Notes: generated by a model from the letters alone, not told the origin. A stretch of DNA of 64,000 bases from Halomonas korlensis (GCF_900116705.1 NZ_FPBP01000002.1:67714-131713), one strand, 5' to 3'; shown: positions 30,588 through 39,726, numbered from the stretch's first letter. Translations and numbers: made by a program.

Positions 30588-31256
30588 GGCCGCGGCGCCG
30601 CCCCGTCCCTGGCGCAAGCGCAGCCGGCTGAGGTGGACCCGCGCCTCGCGGTAGTCCCCCTCCGCCACGCTGCGGTAGGCATCCTCATCGGCCACATACT
30701 TGACCAATATTCGACGCTCGCCGGCATGCGGCAGATTGTCGGGTTTGCCATGCAGGCGTACCTGGCAGGCGGGGTCGCCGACCAGCATCGCCGTTGCCCA
30801 GCCATCAGTATCCGCTTCCGCCATCACCTTCACTTTCTCGCCGAGCAGACAGCGCCGCTGCTGCGGGGCATGGCGATGGAACCAGCCATGCAAGGCATGA
30901 CATAGCGCCGCAGCCACGGGTGAGGCGACCACGAAGGCCACCCACAGTACCACCACCCCCACGGGGATACGGAACAGCCCCAGCGGCAGCCAACGCAGCA
31001 CAGCGAGTTCCGCTATCAGGGTGATGGCCCCCGCCAGCACCAGCAGCACCGTCAGCGCGAAAGAGGCAGGCACCCCGGCGAAGCCCAGCGCCACCAGGGT
31101 GCTCGCCAGGTGATCGCCCTTGAGGCTGTCTTGCTCGAAGAGCTCCAGCGGTGCCAGACGCAACGCCACCAGCAACCAGTAGAGGGCAGCGAGAGAAAGC
31201 AGTGCACTGAACACCACGACGGGAAAACTCAGGGCGATCTGGCGGATGGTTTCCAT
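30579..31256 (-). CDS. YqiJ-like OB-fold inner membrane protein
   Basis: The product is about 225 residues. Three to four membrane segments lie at about 10-33, 50-85 and 95-115. A soluble C-terminal domain (about 130-215) has the beta-rich pattern LLGEKVKVMAEADTDGWATAMLVGDPACQVRLHGKPD and HAGERRILVKYVADEDAYRS, typical of the NfeD/YqiJ OB fold. YqiJ proteins are normally encoded beside a flotillin (YqiK), which is absent here. The ATG at 31256 has GGGAGG 9 bases upstream; an in-frame GTG three codons earlier overlaps that site. The family call is moderate and the role is unknown; a membrane-microdomain function is inferred only from relatives. Confidence 0.6.
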   Translation of the reverse strand: METIRQIALSFPVVVFSALLSLAALYWLLVALRLAPLELFEQDSLKGDHLASTLVALGFAGVPASFALTVLLVLAGAITLIAELAVLRWLPLGLFRIPVGVVVLWVAFVVASPVAAALCHALHGWFHRHAPQQRRCLLGEKVKVMAEADTDGWATAMLVGDPACQVRLHGKPDNLPHAGERRILVKYVADEDAYRSVAEGDYREARVHLSRLRLRQGRGGAAASS

Positions 31257-31383
31257 GACGAGCACCTCCCGGCAATACTTAGCCGACGAATAAATATCCT
31301 TTTACAGCATAGACCATCAAGGCATCTGGTTGGGCGGCATATCGCTGACAGGGGCCATGACCGCGCCGCAACGTACCACAATG

Positions 31384-31418
31384 TGACAGGGACGCCCCCG
31401 AAGGAGGCGTCCCTGTCA
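31384..31418 (-). terminator. Terminator after the RND pump gene
   Basis: The 13-bp perfect arms TGACAGGGACGCC and GGCGTCCCTGTCA, with a 9-base loop, lie 27 bp downstream of the pump stop on the transcribed strand. A strong stem, with little T-richness after it. Confidence 0.65.
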
Positions 31419-31444
31419 TCTAGCGCTCTGGCCAGCGCCTCACT

Positions 31445-34400
31445 TCATTTCTGCTCAACGCCTGCCGGCTGGTGCTGGTCGGTGTTACCGCCACGCAGCT
31501 TGTGTCGCAGCCAGTCGGAAATGGCCGCGATCATGGCGTAGAAGCTTGGTACGAAAAGGCTGCCCAGCACCGCCACCGTGGCCATGCCCACCGCCACGGT
31601 GGTACCGATGTGGTGGCTGCTGGTGTCGCTTGCCCCGGTGGCCAGCGCCAGCGGCAGGGTGCCGAAGATGAACGCCAGAGAGGTCATCACGATCGGTCGG
31701 AAGCGCAGCCGCGCCGCGGTAATCGCCGCCTCACGGATCGACTGGCCCTGCTCCTTGCGCTGCAGCTCGGCGAACTCGACGATCAGGATGGCATTCTTGG
31801 CCGCCAGCCCCACCACCACCAGCATGCCGATCTCCACGTAGACGCTGGTGTCGAGGCCTCGCAGCACGATGCCGCCGATGCCGCCGAGGAAGGCAAAGGG
31901 TGTGGCGGTGAGTACCGCCAGCGGCAGCGACCAGCTCTCGTACTGGGCGGCGAGTATCAGAAACACCATCAGCAGGCCGAAGACGATCGCCAGGGTCGCA
32001 GCACTGCCCATCTGGCTTTCCTGATAGGCGGTACCCGTCCAGCCCATGCCCCAGTCGTCGCCCAGGGTTTCCTGAACGATTTCCTCCATGGCTTGAATCG
32101 CCTGGCCGGAACTATACCCCGACGCCGGACCCCCCTGGAATTGAGCGCCCAGGTAGACGCCGAAGCGCGACACCACCGCCGGCTTGGCCTGGCGCTCCAG
32201 GGTCACGAACTCAGAAAGTGGGATCCGTTCGCCATTACCGCCCCGCACGTAGATATTGTTGATATCGTCCGGGGTCCTGCGGAACTCGTCCTCGTTCTGC
32301 AGGTAAACCTGGAAATTGCGGTTCTGGTAGCTGAAATAGTTGACGAAGCCGTTACCAAGAGTGTTGGACAGGGTGGCATTGAGATCCTGTAGTGCCACGC
32401 CGTAGCTGAGCGCCTTTTGCTGATCAATCTCGGCCCGGTAGCCCGGCACGTTGACATTGAAGGTGGTGAACACCTGCTCCAGGGCGGGATGCTCATTGGC
32501 CGCCTGCATCACCTGCACCGAGGCCTGGAAGAGCTCCTGGGGCGTGGCGCCCTCGAAAGACTGCAGGTAACCGGTAAAACCGCCGGTGGTGGAGAGGCCC
32601 ATGATGGGCGGCACGTTGAAAGCCATTGCCGAGCCACCGGGGATCTGGGCACCCAGTTGCATGATCCTGCCGACCAGTTCGTCGGCGGTCAGTTCGCGCT
32701 CCTCCCAGGGATCCATGTTGATGAACATGATGCCGCGGGCGGTATTCACCGCGCTGGAGAGAATGTCGTAACCAGCCACTGCTGACGAATAACGCACCCC
32801 AGGAATCTCTCGCACCTGGCGGCTTAGCTCGTCCATGTAAGTCTCGGTGCGATCCAGCGATGCCGAGTCGGGCAGCTGCACGCTGGCCAGCACGATACCC
32901 TGGTCGGTCTCAGGCACCAGGGTCGAGGGCGTGATCTGGTAGAGCCACCAGGAGCCACCGATCACCAGCGCGGTGAGCAGCAGCGCCAGGCCCCAGAAGC
33001 GCACCAGCACCTTGACCACCCACATGTAGACGGCGGTGATGCCGGCAAAGAGACGATCGAAGAGGCGAAGCGGGGTATTGATGGCTCGCCGAAACTTCGT
33101 TTCGTTGCCGTTGACCGGCTTGTGCTTGATGAAGATCGCCGACAAGGCTGGCGTGAAGGTCAGCGCCATCAGCGCCGAGAACGCTACTGAAATCGCCACG
33201 GTCAAGGCGAACTGCTGGTAGATCTGACCGGTGAAACCGCCGAGGAAGGCGACCGGCACGAACACCGCGGCCATGATCAACGAGGTGGCGATAACTGGCC
33301 CGCCAACCTCCTTCATGGCGCGAATCGTCGCCTGGAACACCGTGATCTCCTCGTCCTCGCTGAGCACCCGCTCGACGTTCTCCACTACCAGGATGGCATC
33401 ATCCACCACGATGCCGATGGAGAGCACCAAGGCAAATAGCGTTAAAAGATTGATCGAGAAGCCGAACATGAAGAAACCGGCGAAGGTGGCCAGCACCGAA
33501 ACCGGCACCACCGACATGGCGATCACCGTGAAGCGCCAGTTCTGCAGGAAGATGAACAGGATCACGCCGACAATCAGGAAGGCCTCGATAAATACCTTGG
33601 TCACGGTGTTGACGGACGCATCGATGAACAGCGTGGTGTCGTAGGGCACGACATATTCCAGGCCAGGGGGGAAGCGTCCCTCAAGTTCCTCCATGGTGGC
33701 CTTGACCGCCTCGGCCGTCTCCAGGGCATTGGCACCGGGCTGCTGGTTGATGATGATCGGCGTCATGGTGGCGCCGTTGAGCTTGGCATTGACCCCATAG
33801 AAGGAGGCCCCCAGCTCGATGCGCGCCACGTCATCCAGGCGCAGCGAGGAACCGTCCGGATTGGTACGCAGGAAGATCTCGCGGAAGTCCTCGACGTCGT
33901 TGAGCCGTCCGCCGGCGGTAATCGTGTAGGTGAACGCACGCGGCTCGCTCTGCGGCGTGGCCGCCAGGCTACCCGCTGGCACTTCGGTGTTCTGGGCCCG
34001 GATGGCGTTGGCCACCTCGGTGGGGGTCAGGTCGTACTGGGCCAGCTTGTCCGGGTCCATCCAGATGCGCATGGCAAACTCGCCACCGCCCAGCACTTCG
34101 GCCTCGCCGACGCCCGGGACCTGGCGCAGCTCATCGAGGATGTTGAGGGTGGCGTAGTTCTGCATGAAGACGTTGTTATAGTCGCCATCCGGGGAGATCA
34201 ATGCCACCAGCATCAGGATCGAGCTGGAGCGCAGCTCCACTTGCACACCCTGAGCCTGCACCGCCTCGGGCAACTGCGACAGCGCCCCTTGCACTCGGTT
34301 GTTGACATTGATGGTATTGATATCGCCATCAGTACCGATGTTGAAAGCCACATTAAGGCTCATGGAGCCGTTATCACCACTGGTCGAGGTCATGTAGAGC

Positions 34401-34630
34401 ATATCCTCGACGCCGTTGATGGCCTCGGCCAGGGGGGCGGCGACTGTCTGGGCCACCGTCTCGGCATCGGCGCCGGGGAACTGGGCGCTTACTGAAACGG
34501 TGGGTGGCACCACGCTGGGGTACTGCTCGATGGGCAGCACGCGCATACTCATCACCCCGACCAGTGTCAGGATGATCGCCAGCACCGTGGCGAAGATGGG
34601 CCGCTTGATGAAAAAGTTGGAGAAGCTCAT
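31445..34630 (-). CDS. RND efflux transporter, AcrB/MexB/TtgB type
   Basis: This is the inner-membrane proton-drug antiporter of a tripartite pump, with 1061 residues and two tandem repeats of six helices and periplasmic loops. It starts MSFSNFFIKRPIFATVLAII. The proton-relay aspartate pair is in GIVVDDAILVVENVERVL (helix 4). The second repeat contains GLAAKNAILIVEFAE. The HAE-1 signature MTSLAFIFGTLPLALATGA is present. Its ATG overlaps the adaptor stop by 4 bp (ATGA), so the two are translationally coupled. Substrates are likely hydrophobic drugs, solvents and bile-type compounds by family analogy. The AcrR-like TetR gene nearby is the probable repressor. Confidence 0.96.
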   Translation of the reverse strand: MSFSNFFIKRPIFATVLAIILTLVGVMSMRVLPIEQYPSVVPPTVSVSAQFPGADAETVAQTVAAPLAEAINGVEDMLYMTSTSGDNGSMSLNVAFNIGTDGDINTINVNNRVQGALSQLPEAVQAQGVQVELRSSSILMLVALISPDGDYNNVFMQNYATLNILDELRQVPGVGEAEVLGGGEFAMRIWMDPDKLAQYDLTPTEVANAIRAQNTEVPAGSLAATPQSEPRAFTYTITAGGRLNDVEDFREIFLRTNPDGSSLRLDDVARIELGASFYGVNAKLNGATMTPIIINQQPGANALETAEAVKATMEELEGRFPPGLEYVVPYDTTLFIDASVNTVTKVFIEAFLIVGVILFIFLQNWRFTVIAMSVVPVSVLATFAGFFMFGFSINLLTLFALVLSIGIVVDDAILVVENVERVLSEDEEITVFQATIRAMKEVGGPVIATSLIMAAVFVPVAFLGGFTGQIYQQFALTVAISVAFSALMALTFTPALSAIFIKHKPVNGNETKFRRAINTPLRLFDRLFAGITAVYMWVVKVLVRFWGLALLLTALVIGGSWWLYQITPSTLVPETDQGIVLASVQLPDSASLDRTETYMDELSRQVREIPGVRYSSAVAGYDILSSAVNTARGIMFINMDPWEERELTADELVGRIMQLGAQIPGGSAMAFNVPPIMGLSTTGGFTGYLQSFEGATPQELFQASVQVMQAANEHPALEQVFTTFNVNVPGYRAEIDQQKALSYGVALQDLNATLSNTLGNGFVNYFSYQNRNFQVYLQNEDEFRRTPDDINNIYVRGGNGERIPLSEFVTLERQAKPAVVSRFGVYLGAQFQGGPASGYSSGQAIQAMEEIVQETLGDDWGMGWTGTAYQESQMGSAATLAIVFGLLMVFLILAAQYESWSLPLAVLTATPFAFLGGIGGIVLRGLDTSVYVEIGMLVVVGLAAKNAILIVEFAELQRKEQGQSIREAAITAARLRFRPIVMTSLAFIFGTLPLALATGASDTSSHHIGTTVAVGMATVAVLGSLFVPSFYAMIAAISDWLRHKLRGGNTDQHQPAGVEQK

Positions 34631-35895
34631 GAGGCGTCGTCCTCACCGCTCTCAGCGGGGGCGGCACTCCCGGCCTCGGCGGCTTCCTCCATGGCCGCTT
34701 GCTCGGTTTCCTGCTCATCCTGCTCGACCTCCTCGACAAGCGTCTCGGCGTCGCCCTCGAAGGGCAGCGGCTCGATGGACGTGCCGGGCTCGATACCGGA
34801 AGGATCACCCACGACCACCCGCTCGCCGGGTTCGACCCCACCACGCAAGATCTGCCAGGGACCGGCCACCTCGCCCAGCTCCACCGTGCGGGCACGGGCC
34901 GTCCCCTCCTCATCGAGCACGAATACCTGAGGTCCCATGAGACCCTGGCCGATGGCGATCTCGGGCACCGCCAGCACGTCGAAGCGCTTCAGCCCTTCCA
35001 GGCTGACCCGCACGAACTGGCCGGGCAGCACGCGAGCGTCGGGATTGGCGAAGGTCGCGCTGGCCTGGACGGTACTGGTGGCCTCGTCTACCCGAGAGCC
35101 GAGGAAATCGAGATGGCCTTCGAGGGTCGGGCCTTCGCCACCATCCGCCCCGGGCACCTGCAGCACCGCGGTGATCGCCTCGACGGACTGCTCTCCCATC
35201 TGGCGGCGCAGTTCGAAAGCATCACGCTGGGGAAGTTGAAAACGCACTTCCAGCGGATCCAGCGGCGTGATGGTGGCAAGCTCAGTGCCTGAGTTCACCA
35301 GATTTCCGACATTGATCTGGCTAAGCCCGATCATTCCCGAGACCGGGGCCTTGACCTCGGCATAGCCCAGGTCGATATTGGCGCTCTCCAGCGCTGCCTC
35401 GGCTTGAGCGACACGGGCCTGGGCGACACGCAGCTCGGCCTGCGCCTCGTCGACCTGCTGCTGGCTCACCGAGTTCTGGCTCAGCAGCCGCTGAAAACGC
35501 TGGGCATCGCGCTGCGCGCGGGCCATCTCGGCGCGAGCACTCTGCAAGTCCGCCTCACGCTGGTTGACCAGCGCCTGGTAGAGATCCGGCTCGATGTTGT
35601 AGAGGGTTTGTCCCTCTTCCACCAACTCGCCGGGCTCGAAGTGACGACCTTCTAGGAAACCCGTGACCCGCGCGACCAAGGTGACTTCATCATCACTGCG
35701 CAGCAATGACGGATATGATTTATCCAACGGGACGTCCTGGCGAGTCATCTCGGCCACTTCCACCGGCTGGGGGGGCCGTTCTTGCTCGCCTTGACTCTGC
35801 TGTGCCGCCTGCTCCTGCTGGCCGCAAGCGGACAACAGGAAACCCGCAGCAAGCGCCAGCAAGGCCGCTCGGCCGGATCGGATCTGGATTCTCAT
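34627..35895 (-). CDS. RND efflux periplasmic adaptor lipoprotein, AcrA/MexA type
   Basis: The adaptor bridges pump and outer-membrane channel. With ATG 35895 it has 422 residues. The lipobox FLLSAC gives lipidated Cys24. Barrel-sandwich (lipoyl-like) halves flank a coiled-coil hairpin rich in Arg/Ala/Glu (about 90-165), including NSVSQQQVDEAQAELRVAQA. Beta-barrel and membrane-proximal domains follow. The C-terminus has an unusual acidic tail (from about 380) rich in Glu, Gln and Ala. An upstream in-frame ATG at 35949 lies inside the operator and is rejected as start. It is coupled to the pump gene and lies downstream of tolC on the same strand. Confidence 0.94.
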   Translation of the reverse strand: MRIQIRSGRAALLALAAGFLLSACGQQEQAAQQSQGEQERPPQPVEVAEMTRQDVPLDKSYPSLLRSDDEVTLVARVTGFLEGRHFEPGELVEEGQTLYNIEPDLYQALVNQREADLQSARAEMARAQRDAQRFQRLLSQNSVSQQQVDEAQAELRVAQARVAQAEAALESANIDLGYAEVKAPVSGMIGLSQINVGNLVNSGTELATITPLDPLEVRFQLPQRDAFELRRQMGEQSVEAITAVLQVPGADGGEGPTLEGHLDFLGSRVDEATSTVQASATFANPDARVLPGQFVRVSLEGLKRFDVLAVPEIAIGQGLMGPQVFVLDEEGTARARTVELGEVAGPWQILRGGVEPGERVVVGDPSGIEPGTSIEPLPFEGDAETLVEEVEQDEQETEQAAMEEAAEAGSAAPAESGEDDAS

Positions 35896-35936
35896 GACTT
35901 TTTGCAATCCCGTTGAATAGGTCGAAAAGTGGAGCG

Positions 35937-35966
35937 ATTTTACATTCATCCATGTATGAATGTAAA
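35937..35966 (-). promoter_or_regulatory. acrA-like promoter embedded in a TetR-type operator
   Basis: Arms TTTACATTCAT (35939-35949) and ATGAATGTAAA (35956-35966) are a perfect 11-bp inverted repeat around a 6-base centre. On the minus strand the same bases provide TTTACA (-35) and TAAAAT (-10) with an 18-bp spacer, so a bound repressor would block polymerase directly. The site shares the TACATTCAT half with the palindrome beside the TetR gene. Confidence 0.75.
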
Positions 35967-35983
35967 TGATAGCTGGCTAACCA

Positions 35984-37438
35984 TTACTGCAGGCTGGGCG
36001 GCTCGCCGATCTCCATGGCCTCGTCATATCCTGCTGCGTCAGGCAATGTGAAGGTGACACTCTCGCCCTCAAGCAGCTCATTGACTTCCTCGATGGCGGG
36101 CACGTTCAGGGTCCCCGCCTGCTGTCGCAACGACAACAGGTTGACGACATAGTCGTAGCGGGCCTCGGCGTGGTCGGCAATCGCCGAGAAGAGGTTCTGC
36201 TCGGCATTGAGCACATCGACGATATTGCGCGTCCCCACCTCGTAGCCGGCCCGCGTCGCATCCAGCGCGCTCTGGTTGGAGACGATGGCCTGGGCGCGCG
36301 CTTCTACCGTGGAGACGTCATTGCTGACCTGAGTGAACAGCGAGCGCACCTGCTGGACGGTATCGCGGCGTTGAGCCTCGAATTCGTATTGACTCGACTC
36401 GAGCTGAAAGGTGCTTTGCCGTATCCCGGCCCTGGTACGCCCACCGGTATAGAGAGGCAAGCTGACGCCCAGGCCAACCTGGCTGGCGGATTCGTTGCCC
36501 GTCAGGCCATCAACGTCGGTATCGCTGTATTGGTAGTTGGCGAACGCCTCGAGCGTCGGCAGTCGGTCGGCCTGGGCGATATTCACTCCGCTACGCGACA
36601 CTTCGACCCCGGCCTGCTGCGCCAGCACCTGGGGATTGTTCTGCATGGCCATCGCCACCCACTCATCGCGACTGTTTGGGGTGGGTGGCTCGACGGGCAG
36701 CTCTTCCTGTAACGACTCAATATTCTGATAACGTTGCCCGGTCAGCCGCTCCAGCGCCTCGAAATTGACCTGCAGGCTGCTTTCGGCGGCGATGCGCTCG
36801 GCACGTGACTGGTCGAAGCTGGCCTGGGCCTCCTCGACCTCGGTGATGGCAATCAGCCCGACTTCGAACTGTTCACGCGCTTGCTCGAGCTGTCGGCCGA
36901 TGGCACGCTCCTGGGCGCGCCGTGCCTCCAGGATTTCGTAAGCACGCAGGATCTCGAAATAGGCCTCGGACACATCGATCAACACCTGCTGTTCGGTTGC
37001 GGCCAGGCGATACGTTTCCTGGTCGATCTCTCGCTCCGCTCGCTCCACTTCACGCCGGTTTCGAGCATCGAACAAGGCCTGCGACGCCTCAAGCGTCAAG
37101 CCAGCACTGTTGTAGCGATCGTCTATGGGGCCGGGCCCTCCGCTTGCGAAGTCTCCCCCTCCGTTCGACTGAGATTCGTACTGGCGGTTGTGCGTCACGT
37201 TGCCCGAAGCCCCGATCTGCGGCAGCAGGTCAGCCTGCTGGATCTCACGGCCCGCCCGCACAACGCCGAATGTCGAACGCGCCGCCGCCAATTCGGCATT
37301 GTTCTGCAATGCATCGCGGGCGATGGTGAGCAGATCGGCTGCCTGCAGCGGCATCGCAAAAGCCGACGTCACCAAGGCCGGCAGCAGCGCCCGATGGGCA
37401 AGGCGACGAACGGTTGGCTTGGTTCGGGAAGAGAGCAT
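35984..37438 (-). CDS. TolC-family outer membrane efflux protein
   Basis: The 484-residue outer-membrane channel has a signal peptide (about 1-34, ending LQAADLL). Two homologous halves follow, each with long helices and a beta segment, as in TolC (LLTIARDALQNNAELAAARS; ISEAYFEI-like LIDVSEAYFEILRAYEIL; AYLTTLQ-type NIVDVLNAEQNLFSAIADHAEARYDYV). ATG follows GAGGAT. It is the first gene of the tolC-adaptor-pump run. The adaptor has its own promoter in the 88-bp gap, so the channel can be made separately to serve other exporters. Confidence 0.93.
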   Translation of the reverse strand: MLSSRTKPTVRRLAHRALLPALVTSAFAMPLQAADLLTIARDALQNNAELAAARSTFGVVRAGREIQQADLLPQIGASGNVTHNRQYESQSNGGGDFASGGPGPIDDRYNSAGLTLEASQALFDARNRREVERAEREIDQETYRLAATEQQVLIDVSEAYFEILRAYEILEARRAQERAIGRQLEQAREQFEVGLIAITEVEEAQASFDQSRAERIAAESSLQVNFEALERLTGQRYQNIESLQEELPVEPPTPNSRDEWVAMAMQNNPQVLAQQAGVEVSRSGVNIAQADRLPTLEAFANYQYSDTDVDGLTGNESASQVGLGVSLPLYTGGRTRAGIRQSTFQLESSQYEFEAQRRDTVQQVRSLFTQVSNDVSTVEARAQAIVSNQSALDATRAGYEVGTRNIVDVLNAEQNLFSAIADHAEARYDYVVNLLSLRQQAGTLNVPAIEEVNELLEGESVTFTLPDAAGYDEAMEIGEPPSLQ

Positions 37439-37489
37439 CGGGAAATCCTCGATTACAGGGTCTGGTTATTTACATACATTGTCGCATGT

Positions 37490-37527
37490 CCAGACGCTGA
37501 AGCCACCGTCTGGCTTATACATTCATG
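37490..37527. promoter_or_regulatory. tolC upstream region: inverted repeat and TACATTCATG half-site
   Basis: CCAGACG (37490-37496) and CGTCTGG (37507-37513) form a 7-bp inverted repeat. TACATTCATG at 37518-37527 equals the left ten bases of the palindrome next to the TetR gene, but the right half is absent. A further related TTTACATACAT lies at 37470-37480. They suggest weak control by the same regulator. Confidence 0.4.
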
Positions 37528-37604
37528 GGTTCTTCACGATCGATTGCCAACTGAGCTATGCTGCCATGCAGCACAGTGGCATCTTCACCAAAAGGACCGC
37601 GATC

Positions 37605-38528
37605 ATGGATGAACTGGAAATGGTCAGATTTCGTGAGCTGGAAATCGCCGTGCGCATCTGGCATCCACAGGCCCCCCGCACCGTGATCGCCTGGCATGGC
37701 TTGGCGCGTCATGGTGGCGACTTCGCCGACTTCGCTCACACGCTGGGGCCGGAATGGCGAGTACTCGCACCGGATACCCCGGGGCGCGGCCTGTCGAGCT
37801 GGTCGCTGCATCCGGCTCATGACTATCTTTATGAGCATTACATGCAAGTGGCCGTGGCGGTCATGGATCACTTCAAGCTAGCGCAAGTGCCCTGGGTCGG
37901 CACCTCCATGGGCGGATTGCTCGGCATGCTGCTGGCCGCCGAACCGACCACCGCCAAGCGCGTCGAGCGGCTGGTACTCAACGACGTGGGCCCTGAGCTG
38001 GATCCCGAAGGCCTCACCGAGCTGGCCACTTACTTTGGCGTGCCGCACCGCTTCTGGCATTTCAGTGATCTACAAGCCGAGCTGCGCCGCCATTATGTCG
38101 GCTTTGGCATCGACGACGAGGCGGCTTGGCGGCGTCTGGCAGAAAGCAGCGCCAGGCGCTTGCCCGATGGCAGCTGGACCTACCATTTCGATCCTCGCAT
38201 TGGTGAGCAATTCGTTCATGACACGCCGCGCGATACCTGGGCCGACTGGTCGGCGATCCGCTGCCCGCTGATGGTGGTGCGGGGAGCGCATTCCCCCTTG
38301 CTCAAGGCCGCGAGCGTCGAACGCATGGCCGAGGCCCACCAGCATCTGGTGACGCTCGAGGTGCCGGAGTGTGGTCATGCGCCAATGCTCGATCGGGCCA
38401 GCCAGGTCGATCCCATCGCCGAGTTCCTTGCCTGCCCGCGAGAGCGGCTGATACCCAGCGAGGCCGTCACGAAGCCACGCTGGTGGCAACGCACCTTGAA
38501 CTGGATCACCCGCACAGATACTGCCTGA
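37605..38528 (+). CDS. Alpha/beta-fold hydrolase
   Basis: A 307-residue alpha/beta hydrolase. The oxyanion region is in VIAWHGLARHGGDF. Nucleophile Ser101 is in VGTSMGGLLG and catalytic His258 in PECGHAPMLD; an Asp in the C-terminal half would complete the triad. The Trp-rich C-terminal segment KPRWWQRTLNWIT may be an amphipathic tail. The ATG at 37605 has AAAAGGA 9 bases upstream. The longer open frame (to 37188) overlaps tolC and is rejected. It is divergent from tolC and may share its control region. Substrate not predictable; haloperoxidase, esterase or lactonase activities all occur in this fold. Confidence 0.85.
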   Translation: MDELEMVRFRELEIAVRIWHPQAPRTVIAWHGLARHGGDFADFAHTLGPEWRVLAPDTPGRGLSSWSLHPAHDYLYEHYMQVAVAVMDHFKLAQVPWVGTSMGGLLGMLLAAEPTTAKRVERLVLNDVGPELDPEGLTELATYFGVPHRFWHFSDLQAELRRHYVGFGIDDEAAWRRLAESSARRLPDGSWTYHFDPRIGEQFVHDTPRDTWADWSAIRCPLMVVRGAHSPLLKAASVERMAEAHQHLVTLEVPECGHAPMLDRASQVDPIAEFLACPRERLIPSEAVTKPRWWQRTLNWITRTDTA

Positions 38529-38607
38529 GGAATACCGAGCATCGACACATGCCCTCTGAGGCCTACTAGCCATAACAACACAACGTTCGCCCACCCGCGA
38601 AACAGGG

Positions 38608-39612
38608 CTAGAACCATAGCGAAAGCGAAAGCGAGCCGAATTGGTCGTGGCGCGCTTGCTCCTTGAACTCATCGGTGCGCCATGCATAGGTATAGGTAAG
38701 CTGCCACTGGTTCCAGGTGAACGCGGCTCCCACCAAGGCATCACCGACCCACTCCCGACGATTCACCGAATGGCTGTCCTCAAAGGTATTGCCGTCAAGC
38801 AGCAGGTTATGCGCCATATAACGACCTTCTACCGCGGCGAAGGCGTACCAGCCAACGCCTTGCCCGGGCAAGAAGGTGGAGCGTCCTCCCTGGCTCGGCG
38901 CAATGGACGGAATACCAAAGCTACGCTCGAGGTTCTCCCCGAAACGCACCCCCAGCCCCGTGGCGGCATAGGTATAAAGATTGCCCAGCGCGAATCCGGC
39001 GCTGGGACCGAGTTCGACCTCGTAACCGTTCAGCTCCCGTTGCGCTATCCAGGCGCTCCTGTACGCCAGGTTGAGTAGCGGTTCGTTGTCGAGCTGGTAG
39101 TCCCAACCCTCGGGTTTGTCTGAGCCGATCCACCGATGAAACTCGCGCTGCAGGAAATCGGCACCGGATGCCGGCCCCACGATGCCGGCGTCCAACGTCA
39201 GGCTGCGGGCCTTACGCCAACCCGTATGCCGCTCGCTGTCGAAGAGCGAGATACCGCCCATCAGCACGCCCGCATAGGGTCGGTCATTCTCGATAAGTCG
39301 TGCCACCTCGATATTATCCGGGGTGTACATCTGGTGAGTGAAGCGGTAGGCCACACCATCGAGCCCATTGGCAGACCAGCCGGGGGCCGTGTCCGCCAGG
39401 TCGCGCAACCAGTGCTGGTCAGGGGGGATAAAGGCCCAGCTTACCTCGACACCATTGGTGTAATGACCATCATCGCCCGCCGAATAGTTATCGTTCTCGG
39501 ATTTGAAGGTCAAGAGCCCTTCCGCCGAGGCCGGCATGGACATACTGGCTACCCACATTGCCGCAAAAGCGGACGCAAAAGCACCACGAACGACAAAGCT
39601 GAACGCTTTCAT
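38608..39612 (-). CDS. LpxR-family lipid A 3'-O-deacylase (DUF2219), outer membrane
   Basis: LpxR removes the 3'-acyloxyacyl group of lipid A in the outer membrane. The 334-residue protein has a signal peptide cleaved after about residue 30 (MPASAEG). Family signatures follow: FKSENDNYSAGDDGHYTNGVEVSW near the mature N-terminus (catalytic Asn-Asp region), NDRPYAGVLMGG, and alternating beta strands ending in LSLSLWF with terminal Phe, as in beta-barrel proteins. It is a single gene. A TACATAC-type inverted repeat overlies its promoter, resembling the efflux operators. It would modify surface charge and immune or antimicrobial properties; the activity is family-based. Confidence 0.88.
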   Translation of the reverse strand: MKAFSFVVRGAFASAFAAMWVASMSMPASAEGLLTFKSENDNYSAGDDGHYTNGVEVSWAFIPPDQHWLRDLADTAPGWSANGLDGVAYRFTHQMYTPDNIEVARLIENDRPYAGVLMGGISLFDSERHTGWRKARSLTLDAGIVGPASGADFLQREFHRWIGSDKPEGWDYQLDNEPLLNLAYRSAWIAQRELNGYEVELGPSAGFALGNLYTYAATGLGVRFGENLERSFGIPSIAPSQGGRSTFLPGQGVGWYAFAAVEGRYMAHNLLLDGNTFEDSHSVNRREWVGDALVGAAFTWNQWQLTYTYAWRTDEFKEQARHDQFGSLSLSLWF

Positions 39613-39633
39613 GTAGACGTATCCGTGTCCTGA

Positions 39634-39663
39634 TTTTTAACATACATACCTGCCTGTATGTAT
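39634..39663 (-). promoter_or_regulatory. Inverted repeat overlapping the lpxR-like promoter
   Basis: ATACATAC (39642-39649) and GTATGTAT (39656-39663) are separated by 6 bases, the same centre length as in the adaptor operator. On the minus strand weak TACATA and TAAAAA boxes, 17 bp apart, overlap it. It is closer to the E. coli AcrR operator core (TACATACATT) than the other sites in this window. Confidence 0.55.
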
Positions 39664-39726
39664 TAGGCCAAAAGCCTAGCATTCCCTAACGTAGGCGTCA
39701 ATTGACGCCCCGTGAGCCTGCTTCGC

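Noticed and set aside
37188..37604. N-terminal extension of the alpha/beta hydrolase frame
   Set aside because: It overlaps the tolC start and its control region. The ATG at 37605 has a ribosome site and begins the recognisable domain.
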